Positions 17,625 to 26,484 are shown, counted from the stretch's first letter. The stretch: DNA of 64,000 bases from Roseiarcus sp963726105 (GCA_963726105.1 CAVSBJ010000012.1:62001-126000); one strand, 5' to 3'. Program-made: numbers and translations. Notes: generated by a model from the letters alone, not told the origin.

Positions 17625-18527
17625 ATGCCGTTGTCCATGAATCGCGATGTCTTCATCACCTGCGCCGTCACTGGCGCCGGCGACACCGTGGGCGTCTCGC
17701 GTCTCGTGCCGATCACGCCGAAACAAATCGCCAAATCCGCGATCGACGCCGCCAAGGCCGGGGCCGCCATCGTCCATTGCCATGTCCGGGACCCGGAGAC
17801 AGGGGCTGCCTCGCGCCGGCGGGATCTCTACCGGGAGGTGACGGACCGGATCCGCTCGGCTGACGTCGACGTCGTTCTGAACCTGACCGCGGGCATGGGC
17901 GGGGACCTCGTCCTTGGCGACGTCGAAGCGCCCTTGCCGCTCAACAAGACAGGCACCGACATGGCCGGCGCGAGCGAGCGGGTCGCCCATGTCGCGGAGT
18001 GCCTGCCCGAGATCTGCACCCTCGATTGCGGCACCATGAACTTCAACCTCGGCGACTACGTCATGACCAACACGCCCTCGATGCTGCGCGAGATGGCGCG
18101 GCAGATGACGGCGCTTGGCGTGCGCCCGGAAATCGAAGCGTTCGACACCGGCCATCTCTGGTTCGCTCATGAGCTCGCCGCCGAAGGGCTGATCGAGGAG
18201 CCTGTGCTGATCCAGCTTTGCATGGGGATTCGGTGGGGCGCGCCGGACGACCTCAACACGTTCATGGCGATGGTGAACAACGTGCCGGCAGGCTGGACCT
18301 TCTCGGCCTTTTCCATCGGCCGCAACGCCCTCGCCTACCCGGCCGCGGCCGTGCTTGCCGGCGGCAATGTCCGCGTCGGGCTCGAGGACAACCTTTACAT
18401 CGGCAAGGGCCAGCTCGCGACCAATGCTCAACTCGTGGAAAAAGCCGCGGGCGTCGTAACGGGCATGGGCGCACGAATCATGGGCCCGCAAGAGGTCCGC
18501 GAGAGACTCAAGCTGGTGAAGCGCTGA
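17625..18527 (+). CDS. BKACE-family beta-keto acid cleavage enzyme, CdhC-like
   Basis: A 300-residue zinc enzyme of the 3-keto-5-aminohexanoate cleavage (BKACE) family. The family condenses a beta-keto acid with acetyl-CoA and releases acetoacetate plus a new CoA ester. Zinc ligands are visible in HCHVRDPETG, and GLEDNLYIGKG is the late conserved loop. Beside a carnitine dehydrogenase the expected substrate is dehydrocarnitine, giving betainyl-CoA. ATG 17625 follows GGAGACC and starts in register with the family (NRDVFITCAVTGAG). Twelve bases separate it from the next gene. Confidence 0.85.
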   Translation: MPLSMNRDVFITCAVTGAGDTVGVSRLVPITPKQIAKSAIDAAKAGAAIVHCHVRDPETGAASRRRDLYREVTDRIRSADVDVVLNLTAGMGGDLVLGDVEAPLPLNKTGTDMAGASERVAHVAECLPEICTLDCGTMNFNLGDYVMTNTPSMLREMARQMTALGVRPEIEAFDTGHLWFAHELAAEGLIEEPVLIQLCMGIRWGAPDDLNTFMAMVNNVPAGWTFSAFSIGRNALAYPAAAVLAGGNVRVGLEDNLYIGKGQLATNAQLVEKAAGVVTGMGARIMGPQEVRERLKLVKR

Positions 18528-18539
18528 GGAGGCCTCACG

Positions 18540-19586
18540 ATGAGTTCGACGAGCGCGCCCGCGAAGCCTCTCGCTCCGGTTTCGAGCGCCGCCTGCATCG
18601 GCGGCGGCGTCATCGGCGGAGGCTGGATCGCCCGCTTTCTCATGGCCGGCGTCGACGTAAAAGTGTTCGACCCGCATCCGGAGGCAGAACGCGTCGTCGG
18701 CGAGGTCATCGCCAACGCCGAACGTGCTTACGGCCTTTTGACCAAGGCTCCTCTGCCGGCTCGCGGGCGCCTGACTTTCTGTCCAAGCGTCGCCGACGCG
18801 GTGCGGAGCGCGGAATGGGTGCAGGAAAGCGTGCCCGAGCGTCTCGATCTCAAGCGCAGTATCCTCGCTGAGATTGACGCCGCATGCCCGGCGGAGGCGC
18901 TGATCGGCTCCTCGACGTCCGGCCTTCTGCCCTCGAAACTGCAAGCAGGGCTCACCCACCCGAAGCGGCTGTTCGTCGCCCATCCCTACAATCCGGTTTA
19001 TCTCCTGCCCCTGGTCGAGATCGTCGGCGGCGCGGCGACGACCCGCGCGACCATCGACCGCGCGCGCGCCGTTCTTGACGCGCTCGGCATGAAGGGCGTG
19101 GTCATCGCCCGCGAGATCGAGGCCTTCGTCGGCGATCGATTGCTCGAAGCTTTGTGGCGCGAGGCGCTCTGGCTGATCAAGGACGATATCTGCGACGTCC
19201 AGACGCTCGACGATGTGATCCGCTATTCCTTCGGCCTGCGTTGGGCGCAGATGGGTCTCTTCCAGACCTACCGCATCGCGGGCGGCGAAGCCGGCATGCG
19301 CCATTTCCTCGCCCAGTTCGGCCCTTGCCTCAAATGGCCGTGGACCAAACTCACCGACGTCGTCGACCTCGACGAGGATCTCATCGAAAAGATCGCCGTC
19401 CAGTCGGACAAGCAGGCCGGCGGCCTGTCGATCCGCGAGCTCGAGAGGATTCGCGACGAGAACCTTGTCGGCATCCTGCAATCGTTAAAGGCCGGACACG
19501 GCGGCGAGGGTTGGGGCGCCGGAAAGTTGCTTGCGGAATTCGAGCAGCGACTTCGCGCCAGCGCGCCCCCTGTCGTTCCAGGCTGA
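18540..19586 (+). CDS. L-carnitine dehydrogenase
   Basis: A 348-residue NAD-dependent dehydrogenase of the 3-hydroxyacyl-CoA dehydrogenase fold, oxidising L-carnitine to 3-dehydrocarnitine. The dinucleotide loop is IGGGVIGGGW; the conserved HPYNPVYLLPLVE and EAFVGDRLLEALWREAL stretches match the carnitine enzyme group. GAGGAGG precedes the ATG. In many relatives a thioesterase domain (CdhB function) is fused at the C-terminus; here it is absent, and no separate betainyl-CoA thioesterase gene is seen nearby. Confidence 0.85.
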   Translation: MSSTSAPAKPLAPVSSAACIGGGVIGGGWIARFLMAGVDVKVFDPHPEAERVVGEVIANAERAYGLLTKAPLPARGRLTFCPSVADAVRSAEWVQESVPERLDLKRSILAEIDAACPAEALIGSSTSGLLPSKLQAGLTHPKRLFVAHPYNPVYLLPLVEIVGGAATTRATIDRARAVLDALGMKGVVIAREIEAFVGDRLLEALWREALWLIKDDICDVQTLDDVIRYSFGLRWAQMGLFQTYRIAGGEAGMRHFLAQFGPCLKWPWTKLTDVVDLDEDLIEKIAVQSDKQAGGLSIRELERIRDENLVGILQSLKAGHGGEGWGAGKLLAEFEQRLRASAPPVVPG

Positions 19587-19609
19587 GAAGCCGCCCGGGG
19601 AGGCCTGCC

Positions 19610-20317
19610 CTAAGGCGTGACCGGAATGAGCTTGCCCACGAAGACCGGGGCGCCGGATGGCTGACCGGTCGGCGATCCGCCTGGCGGTTCGACCGTCACG
19701 GCATAGGTCGCGTCGGCGACGACCGCAGGATCGTACGCGGACAGGCTCTCGCCACGCGGCTTGTCGCCAATCACGCCGAGCGAGCGCGCCCCAAGTTTCG
19801 CATCGATAAGCCAAAGCTCGTAAGACTTGCCAGGTGGAGCTTGCGCCGCCACCGGGCGAACCGTGAGCTCCTGCCTGTCCAGGTTCACGGTCACGGCGAA
19901 CGCCGGCGAGGCCGCGTCTTTCTGCAGGATCGCCACATACTCATGCGGCGCGGACCGCCTGCTCGTCTCGCGGGCGACAAATCCGATCGCGAGCACGCCG
20001 GCAAACAGCGATGCGGCGATCGCCATGGCGCGCCAGCGCCGGATGCTGCGCTCAAGCTCGACAATCGCCCCATTCGCCGGCGCTCGGGGTGAGGCGCCGC
20101 GAATGCGCGCCTCGATTTCGGGCAGAAGGTTGCGCGGCGGCCCGATCTCCGGCGAGGCCTCGGATAACGGCGACAAGAGCGCCTCCCAGGCGCTAATCGC
20201 CTCGTCGAGTTCCGGCTCGCGCAACCGCCGAGCTGCCAGCGTCGCCCGCTCGCTCGCGTCGAGCGTGCCGAGCGCATATTCGGCGGCGGCGAAGTCGTCG
20301 TCTGGCGAGATCGTCAT
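19610..20317 (-). CDS. Anti-sigma factor, RskA-like
   Basis: A 235-residue membrane anti-sigma factor. The cytoplasmic N-terminal part (AAAEYALGTLDASERA) is the anti-sigma domain, one hydrophobic segment lies near residues 94-112, and the periplasmic RskA domain contains the GKSYELWLID stretch. It overlaps the sigma gene by four bases (ATGA). In the SigK/RskA system this type of protein holds the sigma factor until a periplasmic or redox signal triggers its proteolysis. Confidence 0.87.
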   Translation of the reverse strand: MTISPDDDFAAAEYALGTLDASERATLAARRLREPELDEAISAWEALLSPLSEASPEIGPPRNLLPEIEARIRGASPRAPANGAIVELERSIRRWRAMAIAASLFAGVLAIGFVARETSRRSAPHEYVAILQKDAASPAFAVTVNLDRQELTVRPVAAQAPPGKSYELWLIDAKLGARSLGVIGDKPRGESLSAYDPAVVADATYAVTVEPPGGSPTGQPSGAPVFVGKLIPVTP

Positions 20318-20898
20318 GAGGCCAGGCAGTCCCTGAGCTGCGCAAGGCTGCGATGGAGCCAGGTCTTGATCGTTGGCACTGGCCGCCCGAAGCGCTTCGC
20401 GAGCGCCTCGCGGCTTGACCCTCGATAATAGGCCAGCAAAACGATCGAGCGCTTCTCCTCATCCAACGCCTTCAGACAATCGACCAGAGCCGTTAGCCCT
20501 TCAGAGCGTTCGCGCGCGGCAAGGGGGTCGACCTCTTCCGCTGCGGGCTCAAAACCCTCGGGCTGATCCTCAAGCGAAACTGGCCGTATGCGCCGCACTT
20601 CGTCGAGCGCGCGATTGCGGGCGATGGTCGCCATCCAGGCCAGCGGCGAACCCTTGAGGGGATCGAATTCGCCAGCCTTTTCCCAGATGCGCACATAGGC
20701 CTCCTGAAGCGCATCCGCCGCGGTGTCGCCTCTCGTGAGTATACGAGCGACAACCCCATAGAGTTTCGCGTTTGTCTGTTTGTAGAGTGCAGCGAACGCG
20801 GTCGCGTCGCGCGTGGCGATACGTCTTAAGAGATTGCCAAGATCATCGCCGGCCCCAGCCGACGCTCGTCCGCCTGGCGCTTCTCCCCGGATCGTCAT
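20314..20898 (-). CDS. ECF RNA polymerase sigma factor (SigK/ECF19-like)
   Basis: A 194-residue extracytoplasmic-function sigma factor. Region 2 contains ADALQEAYVRIWEKAGEFDP and region 4 the SREALAKRFGRPVPTIKTWLHRSLAQLRDCL helix-turn-helix. The association with an RskA-type anti-sigma factor and an adjacent fasciclin gene matches the SigK/ECF19 group. Likely targets are the divergent genes either side of 21592-21798, which share a promoter-like motif. Confidence 0.87.
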   Translation of the reverse strand: MTIRGEAPGGRASAGAGDDLGNLLRRIATRDATAFAALYKQTNAKLYGVVARILTRGDTAADALQEAYVRIWEKAGEFDPLKGSPLAWMATIARNRALDEVRRIRPVSLEDQPEGFEPAAEEVDPLAARERSEGLTALVDCLKALDEEKRSIVLLAYYRGSSREALAKRFGRPVPTIKTWLHRSLAQLRDCLAS

Positions 20899-20953
20899 TC
20901 CGGCATCCTAGATAGCCTCCGGCGCCGGCGCAACGAACGCGCCGCAGCGCCCG

Positions 20954-20985
20954 CGAAAAAGGGCGGGCGCTAATGGCGCCCGCCC
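20954..20985 (-). terminator. Intrinsic terminator after the fasciclin gene
   Basis: GGGCGGGCGC (20961-20970) and GCGCCCGCCC (20976-20985) make a 10-bp perfect stem; read leftward it is followed by TTTTT. It separates the fasciclin transcript from the sigma/anti-sigma genes, which therefore need their own promoter. Confidence 0.85.
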
Positions 20986-21018
20986 CGCTGCTACCCTCTT
21001 GAGCCGTAGGAGGAGGGC

Positions 21019-21591
21019 TCAGCTCGGCAGCAGAACTTTGTTGATCACCTGGATGACCCCGTTCGACTGCATCACGTTCGGGATCGTGACTTCGGCCTTG
21101 TCCCCCTTGGCGTCGATCACCCAAAGATGGCCCGCGCCGCGCGCAAAGGTGAGCTCCTCACCCTGGACCGTCTTCATCATCGCCTTGCCGCCGCCCTGCT
21201 TGATCATAGCGTCAATGTCGGCTTCGGTGAGCCGGCCGGGCACCACATGGTAGGTAAGGACCGTGGTCAACATTTGTTTGTTTTCAGGCTTCAATAGGGT
21301 GTCGACAGTGCCAGCCGGCAGACGCGCGAAAGCCTCATTGGTGGGCGCGAAGACCGTGAACGGTCCGGCGCCTTCCAGCGTATCGACGAGGCCGGCCGCC
21401 TTGACCGCGGCGACAAGGGTCGTGTGATCCTTCGAGTTGACTGCGTTCTCGATGATATTCTTCGACGGATACATCGGCGCGCCGCCGACCATTTTCGTCA
21501 TCTCGGCGAAGGCCGGCAGGGTGTATGAGGGCGCGGCAACGCCAATTCCGGCGGCAAGCGCTGCGGCGCAATACAAAAGCTTGGCGTTCAT
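21019..21591 (-). CDS. Exported fasciclin-domain protein
   Basis: A 190-residue secreted protein: signal peptide over the first ~23 residues, then one FAS1 domain (about 45-188) with the typical TLVAAVKAAGLVDTLEGAGPFTVFAPTN start, YHVVPG in the middle and VIDKVLLP-like end (VINKVLLPS). ATG 21591 follows GGAGAGACGAAC. Its location beside an ECF sigma and RskA-type factor recalls the mycobacterial SigK-RskA-MPT83 arrangement, where fasciclin proteins are the regulon. Confidence 0.85.
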   Translation of the reverse strand: MNAKLLYCAAALAAGIGVAAPSYTLPAFAEMTKMVGGAPMYPSKNIIENAVNSKDHTTLVAAVKAAGLVDTLEGAGPFTVFAPTNEAFARLPAGTVDTLLKPENKQMLTTVLTYHVVPGRLTEADIDAMIKQGGGKAMMKTVQGEELTFARGAGHLWVIDAKGDKAEVTIPNVMQSNGVIQVINKVLLPS

Positions 21592-21658
21592 GTTCGTCTC
21601 TCCGTGGATCGTTTCCAATCGATCGCTGTCTCGTCCGCCTTCCGTTGGCGTGACAGTG

Positions 21659-21684
21659 GTACGGAGCCATCCCGGCGGGGTTTC
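21659..21684 (-). promoter_or_regulatory. Candidate ECF promoter for the fasciclin gene
   Basis: Read leftward: GAAACC (21684-21679), 15 bases, then CGTAC (21663-21659), about 68 bases before the ATG. The same GAAAC-N15/16-CGTA layout occurs on the other strand of this gap. GAAC/GAAAC and CGT elements are typical of ECF promoters. No experimental support. Confidence 0.45.
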
Positions 21685-21730
21685 AAGCCTTGCGAAAAAA
21701 AGCGCCTAACAAAAATCACGATTGCCGCGC

Positions 21731-21756
21731 GAAACAGCGGCCAAATGCGAACGTAT
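21731..21756 (+). promoter_or_regulatory. Candidate ECF promoter for the b561/Mo-oxidoreductase operon
   Basis: GAAACA (21731-21736), 15 bases, then CGTAT (21752-21756), about 43 bases before the TTG start at 21799. Element sequences and spacing match those found on the opposite strand ahead of the fasciclin gene. Confidence 0.45.
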
Positions 21757-21798
21757 TGAGGTTCGGGCCTTGACCCGCCGCCTGCTGGAGGACCTGGA

Positions 21799-22644
21799 TT
21801 GACGTCGCTTTCTTCCGCCCTGCCCGCGCGCGCCGTGCCGGAGGGCCGGCTTGTCTTCAGACATTCCGCGCTGGTGCGCGTCTGCCACTGGGTCAATGCG
21901 ATCTGCTTTGTCGTCCTGCTCATGAGCGGGATGCAGATCTTCAACGCGAGCCCGCTCCTGACCTGGGCGCAGACCACCAATTTCGACAGGCCCTTCTTCT
22001 CGCTCTCGGCGCGTCGGGACGATGATGGGAATGCGACCGCAGGGCTAACGACGATGTTCGGACATTCCTTCGACACGACCGGCGTGCTTGGCGCTTCGCG
22101 CGGCGACGACGGCTCGCTGGAGGAGCGCGGCTTTCCAGCCTGGGCGACCCTGCCCTCCTATCAGGATCTGGCGATGGGACGGCGCTGGCATTTCTTTTTC
22201 GCCTGGATTCTCGTGCTCAACGGGCTCGTCTATTTCGCAAACCTCATCTTCAGCCGCCATATCCGCGACCTTTGGCCGAGCCTCGCCGACGTAAGAGCGA
22301 TCCCGCATGCGATCCTCGAACACATACGGCTCCGGTTTCCCTCGGGCGACGAAGCCCTGCGGTACAACGTGCTGCAGAAGCTCGCGTATCTCAGCGTCGT
22401 TATCGCCTTTCCGATTCTCATCTTGGCGGGTCTGACCATGTCCCCGGCGGTCGATGCGGCTTTCCCGTGGCTACTCGCGCTCTTCCATGGCCGACAGGCG
22501 GCGCGCGCCGTGCATTTCCTGCTCGCGGCCTACCTCGTTCTGTTCCTGATCGTGCATCTCGTGATGGTGATCCTCTCCGGGCCGATCAACAACATGCGAT
22601 CCATGATCACCGGCCGATACCGGATCAAGGAGACTCAGCGATGA
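21799..22644 (+). CDS. Cytochrome b561-type membrane subunit
   Basis: A 281-residue membrane protein with four or five hydrophobic helices and histidines in FRHSALVRVCHWVNA, WHFFFAWILVLNG and VHFLLAAYLVLFLIVHL that can bind two haems. It would pass electrons between the quinone pool and the periplasmic Mo-oxidoreductase encoded next. The start is TTG 21799, preceded by GGAGGACCTGGA. The stop overlaps the next start (ATGA), so the two are translationally coupled, as with MsrP/MsrQ-like pairs. Confidence 0.85.
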   Translation: MTSLSSALPARAVPEGRLVFRHSALVRVCHWVNAICFVVLLMSGMQIFNASPLLTWAQTTNFDRPFFSLSARRDDDGNATAGLTTMFGHSFDTTGVLGASRGDDGSLEERGFPAWATLPSYQDLAMGRRWHFFFAWILVLNGLVYFANLIFSRHIRDLWPSLADVRAIPHAILEHIRLRFPSGDEALRYNVLQKLAYLSVVIAFPILILAGLTMSPAVDAAFPWLLALFHGRQAARAVHFLLAAYLVLFLIVHLVMVILSGPINNMRSMITGRYRIKETQR

Positions 22645-23447
22645 GCAGCAAGCGTCTGATCCTGCCGGCGCAACCAGGGTTCACTCGCCGCAGGCTTCTC
22701 ATGGGCCTTGGAGTGGGGGCCATGGCCGCGCCGCTCGCGGCCTGCAGCTTCGACACGGGCTCACCCGCCGCGCTCAACATCCTCGAGAAAGCAGAAGCGC
22801 TGACCAAGGCCGCGCAGCGCGCCTTGCTCGGGCCCGAAACGGCCATGGCGCCGGAATTTCCGCCGGGCGCGATCTCCGCCTATTTCAAGCCGAACGGTTC
22901 CGTCGATCCCGAAGATCCCGCCTATGTCGCGCTCCGCCAGGGCGGATTTAAGGACTGGAAACTGGAAGTCGGCGGTCTTGTCGAGCGGCCGATGAAGCTT
23001 TCGCTCGCCGATCTGCGGGCCCTCCCCTCGCGCTCGCAGATCACCCGTCACGATTGCGTCGAGGGCTGGAGCTGCATCGGGCAGTGGAAAGGCGCGCAAT
23101 TGTCGACAGTGCTCACTGCCGCGGGACTGAAGCCGCAGGCGCGCTACATCGCACTCTTCTGCGCCGACACGCTCGAAGAAACGATGGACAACACCGGCCG
23201 CTATTACGAGACGATCGGGCTCATCGACGCGCTTCATCCGCAGACCATTCTTGCTTACGAAATGAATTACGCGCCCCTTAAGGTCGAGCATGGCGCGCCG
23301 CTGAGGCTCAGGGTCGAGCGCCAGCTCGGCTACAAGATGGCCAAATACATCATGCGCATCGAGGCGATCGACGATTTCGCCAAGATCTCGCGCGGCCGCG
23401 GCGGCTTCTGGGAGGACCGCGGCTACGAGTGGTACGCGGGGATCTGA
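22641..23447 (+). CDS. Tat-exported molybdopterin (sulfite oxidase-fold) oxidoreductase
   Basis: A 268-residue periplasmic enzyme. The N-terminus TRRRLLMGLGVGAMAA is a twin-arginine signal, followed by a Cys that could even be lipidated. The mature part is a sulfite-oxidase-type Mo domain, with the Mo-ligand cysteine in RHDCVEGWSC and the LEVGGLVERP and NYAPLKVEHGAPLRLRVERQLGYKM stretches. Substrate unknown; methionine sulfoxide reductase (MsrP-like) or another S/N-oxide reductase is likely given the b-type cytochrome partner. AAGGAG precedes the ATG. Confidence 0.85.
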   Translation: MSSKRLILPAQPGFTRRRLLMGLGVGAMAAPLAACSFDTGSPAALNILEKAEALTKAAQRALLGPETAMAPEFPPGAISAYFKPNGSVDPEDPAYVALRQGGFKDWKLEVGGLVERPMKLSLADLRALPSRSQITRHDCVEGWSCIGQWKGAQLSTVLTAAGLKPQARYIALFCADTLEETMDNTGRYYETIGLIDALHPQTILAYEMNYAPLKVEHGAPLRLRVERQLGYKMAKYIMRIEAIDDFAKISRGRGGFWEDRGYEWYAGI

Positions 23448-23501
23448 GTCGGGCGCCATGAGCCCGCGCCGTGACCTTCATGCCGATCGCCCTCCGCCCG
23501 C

Positions 23502-24455
23502 TCACGCCGGATGGCTGTCCGGCGTCAGCTCATCGACGCGGATCCGGGCAAGCGCGCTAAACTCCCCGTCGGGATACTTTTCGAGATAAGCCTGGATCAA
23601 GGCGGGGTTGTCGCTCGCGCGCACGGACTCCCAGAACGCCAGTTCAATCTCCCGATCCTGCGGATCGCGCATGCTGACGGCGTCCTGCTTGATGGCTTCG
23701 AGACGAACGCGGGCGAGAGCGACAAAGTTTCCTTCAGGATAATGCTCGAGGTAGGCCTCGTATTCGCTGGCGAGAATGCTGTTCTTGATTGAGTCCCAGA
23801 ACTCGATTTCCACCGCCTGCGGGTCGGACGCCAGGGCGCTCGGCTCGCCTTCGGAAACCGAGGGAATGTCGGACTCGACATCAGATGACGGCGGCGCAGC
23901 GGGGATCGATCGCGACTCGGAGGCTCTCTCGTCCAGGAGCAACCGGTAAACCCGAACCGGCTGGGCGATATTTTTGACGCTTTGTTCGCCAAGGTCCTCG
24001 AACGCGAACGGCAGCTTCTTCATGACGTGATCGTGGATACCGCGCGAGATACAGATACCGCCGGGATCCGCCAATCCTTCCAAACGCGCTGCGATATTCA
24101 CCCCGTCGCCGAAAATGTCTCCGTCCTTCAGCATCACGTCGCCGACATTGATTCCAATGCGGAACTGCATTCGGCGATCTCTTTCGAGGTCGTTGTTCGA
24201 GTGAGCCAGTTCATTCTGGATTTCAACCGCGCATTGAACAGCCGCCAACGCGCTGCCGAAGGCGGCGAGAATGCTGTCGCCAGCGGTCCCGCAAATTCTT
24301 CCCTCGTGCTGCGAGATGAGACGATCCGTGACCACGCGGAAGGCCGATAAGGTCGCCAGCGTTCCTTCCTCGTCCATTTCCATGAGCCGGCTGTAGCTCG
24401 CGACATCGGCGGCAAGAATGGCGACAAGCTTTCGCTCTAGCGGAGGGGCTTCCAT
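23502..24455 (-). CDS. Class III adenylate/guanylate cyclase with C-terminal repeats
   Basis: A 317-residue soluble protein. The cyclase domain (about 6-175) has the metal-binding Asp in ILAADVASYS and the second in GTAGDSILAAFG, and the conserved IGINVGDVMLKDGDIFGDGVNIAARLE strand-helix region. After a Ser/Pro/Glu-rich linker come two about 40-residue repeats of the type EIxFWxSI...YLExYPxGxFxALARxRL, seen also in caspase-like and TPR-containing signalling proteins. ATG 24455 follows GGAGACCAAA. It would make cAMP; a CRP-like site occurs at 57031-57046. Confidence 0.82.
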   Translation of the reverse strand: MEAPPLERKLVAILAADVASYSRLMEMDEEGTLATLSAFRVVTDRLISQHEGRICGTAGDSILAAFGSALAAVQCAVEIQNELAHSNNDLERDRRMQFRIGINVGDVMLKDGDIFGDGVNIAARLEGLADPGGICISRGIHDHVMKKLPFAFEDLGEQSVKNIAQPVRVYRLLLDERASESRSIPAAPPSSDVESDIPSVSEGEPSALASDPQAVEIEFWDSIKNSILASEYEAYLEHYPEGNFVALARVRLEAIKQDAVSMRDPQDREIELAFWESVRASDNPALIQAYLEKYPDGEFSALARIRVDELTPDSHPA

Positions 24456-24604
24456 TTTGGTCTCCTGCTCGCGCGGGCCGGGATCGGCCGACATGCGGTT
24501 CTTCGAAGGCGCGTATTTGCGTCGCAAATCAAACGCGCTCAACGGCGAAAGGTGACAAAGGCGACTAAGGACACCGCATTGCATCTGATTTGGAGCTCAT
24601 CCCC

Positions 24605-25060
24605 ATGATCCCAACCCTCGCTCACGTCGCCGATTTCCTTGTCGAACTTGGCCAGCCGATAGCGCTCGGAGAGACCGCACAGGGCTTGAGGCGCGTGGTG
24701 CCGATCACCGGCGGAACCATTCGGGGCGCGAGACTGGAGGGGACGATCGTCAACGCCGGCGCTGATTTTCAAATGATCGGACCGGACGGCTTCACCCGCC
24801 TCGAGGCTCGCTATGTTGTCCGGCTCGTTGACGGGGCGCTGCTCTATGTGGAGAATTCCGGCGTTCGCTTCGGCCCTCCGGAGGTGATGGCGCGCATCAC
24901 CCGCGGGGAGCCGGTCGACCCGACGCAAGTTTATTTCCGCAGCACGCCGCGCTTCGAGATCGCCGAACCGGCCTACCAATGGTTGACGCGTCCTTTGTTC
25001 ATCGCCTCAGGCGCGCGGCATCCGGACCGGGTCGCGCTTTCGGTGTTCGAGGTCGGCTAG
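24605..25060 (+). CDS. DUF3237 family protein
   Basis: A 151-residue cytoplasmic protein with the DUF3237 beta-barrel pattern: GQPIALGETAQGLRRVVPITGGTIRG, then ARYVVRLVDGALLYVENSGVR, ending FIASGARHPDRVALSVFEV. Function of the family is unknown. GGAG lies 9 bases before the ATG. Its 3' end overlaps that of the convergent YihY gene by four bases. Confidence 0.8.
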   Translation: MIPTLAHVADFLVELGQPIALGETAQGLRRVVPITGGTIRGARLEGTIVNAGADFQMIGPDGFTRLEARYVVRLVDGALLYVENSGVRFGPPEVMARITRGEPVDPTQVYFRSTPRFEIAEPAYQWLTRPLFIASGARHPDRVALSVFEVG

Positions 25061-26286
25061 CGCGCGGCGCCGATCGTGTCGGCCATCACCGCGCCCCGCT
25101 CTCCCAGCGGCTTTTCGCCGCCCACCGTAGAATCCTTTGCGGTCTGATGCTCGATCTCGGCGTTGAGCTCGCCGCCGAGCAGGATGACGATGGCTGAGAT
25201 CCACATCCACATCATCATGCCGACCGCGGCGCCGAGCGACCCGTAGGTGGCGTTGTAGGCGCCGAAATGGGCGATATACCAGGAGAAGAGAACCGACGTG
25301 ATCAGCCACCCGATGGCTGCGGCCGCGCTGCCGACGGAAAGCCATTGCCAGCGCGGTTCGGTGCGGCTCGGCCCATAACGATAGATCGCCGCCAAGGCGA
25401 CTGTCGCAAGGACCAGCAACAAGGGCCAGCGCAGAAGCGCGATGGAGAGGCTTAGGAGAGACGAAAGACCGATCGCGGAAAGAACCATCGGAGCGATCAC
25501 GACCGCGGCAAGCGCGACCATGAGGGAGCAGATCGCGATGAGTGTAAACAGCAGGGAGAGAAGGTTGAGCTTCACGAAGCTGCGTTTTTCCCTTTCGTCA
25601 TAGACGACGTTGAGCGCGTCGATGATCGCCTTCATGCCGGCGTTGGCGCTCCAGAGCGCGACGGCGAGTCCGGTTATGAATCCAAGACCGAGCCTCGCAT
25701 CGCTCTTTGCCGTCAGCCGCGTGATCTGTTCGTGAAGGATGTCGACCGCGCCCGCGGGAAGAACGCCTGCAGCCAACGAAAGATGGGAGTCAATCGTCGA
25801 AGCGTCGGCGATCAATCCGTAGAGGGAGACGAATGCGGCAATGGCGGGAAAGATCGCCAGCAACGAAAAGAAGACGACCCCGCCGGCGACGGCGAGCAAC
25901 CGGTTGTCATTGAAGCTCGCATAGACGCGCCACAGGATATCCTTCCACCCCGCCCAAGGAATGTGCCACGGCGCCACGGCGTGTCGTCCCCGGCCCTGCT
26001 CCTTGGCTCTGCGCAGTTGGGCGAAAATCGGCTGGTCGTTCTCGACTTGCTCCTTCGGCCTTTTATCGGGATCGAGCGGTATGGCGGGAGCAGACTCACG
26101 CCCAATTGCGCTGCCTTCATCGGGCGCGGGATTGTCGGGCTTGGGATAGATTGTCCGATAAGGTCTGCGGATCGGCCCATAGTTCGCCTCCTCGCTCGGT
26201 CGGGGCGTTTCTTTGCGGCGCACGGCGGCAATCGCGGCTAGGCCCCCATAGACCAGAAGCGGCCATATCCTGCGCTGCTCCGCCAT
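25057..26286 (-). CDS. YihY/BrkB family inner-membrane protein
   Basis: A 409-residue protein with a long proline-rich N-terminal cytoplasmic region (to about residue 105) followed by a YihY/BrkB domain: WKDILWRVYASFNDNRLLAVAGGVVFFSLLAIFPAIAAFVSLYG split here to its sense (first amphipathic helix, then the conserved membrane helix), and the later SWYIAHFGAYNATYGSLGAAVGMMMW region. Six hydrophobic segments are visible. The function of the family is unsettled (not RNase BN as once named). Confidence 0.83.
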   Translation of the reverse strand: MAEQRRIWPLLVYGGLAAIAAVRRKETPRPSEEANYGPIRRPYRTIYPKPDNPAPDEGSAIGRESAPAIPLDPDKRPKEQVENDQPIFAQLRRAKEQGRGRHAVAPWHIPWAGWKDILWRVYASFNDNRLLAVAGGVVFFSLLAIFPAIAAFVSLYGLIADASTIDSHLSLAAGVLPAGAVDILHEQITRLTAKSDARLGLGFITGLAVALWSANAGMKAIIDALNVVYDEREKRSFVKLNLLSLLFTLIAICSLMVALAAVVIAPMVLSAIGLSSLLSLSIALLRWPLLLVLATVALAAIYRYGPSRTEPRWQWLSVGSAAAAIGWLITSVLFSWYIAHFGAYNATYGSLGAAVGMMMWMWISAIVILLGGELNAEIEHQTAKDSTVGGEKPLGERGAVMADTIGAAR

Positions 26287-26484
26287 TTCGCTTTTTCCGC
26301 TCGCCCCAGGGGTAGCCGGGCGTCAGGCCGCGACGAACTCCCCGCCCGAGTAAATCGCGGACGAACGCGCGTTGTTCCCGACCCGCGGCCGAAGACCGCC
26401 GGCGAGAAGCGCCCGGAGGAGGCCGCCGACCGAAGCTCCCTCCATCTTCGTGGCCATGCGGCCGGCATCACGGAGTCGCGCTCG

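Noticed and set aside
17496..19481. 661-codon minus-strand open frame
   Set aside because: Runs antisense through two clear enzyme genes that have motifs and ribosome sites.
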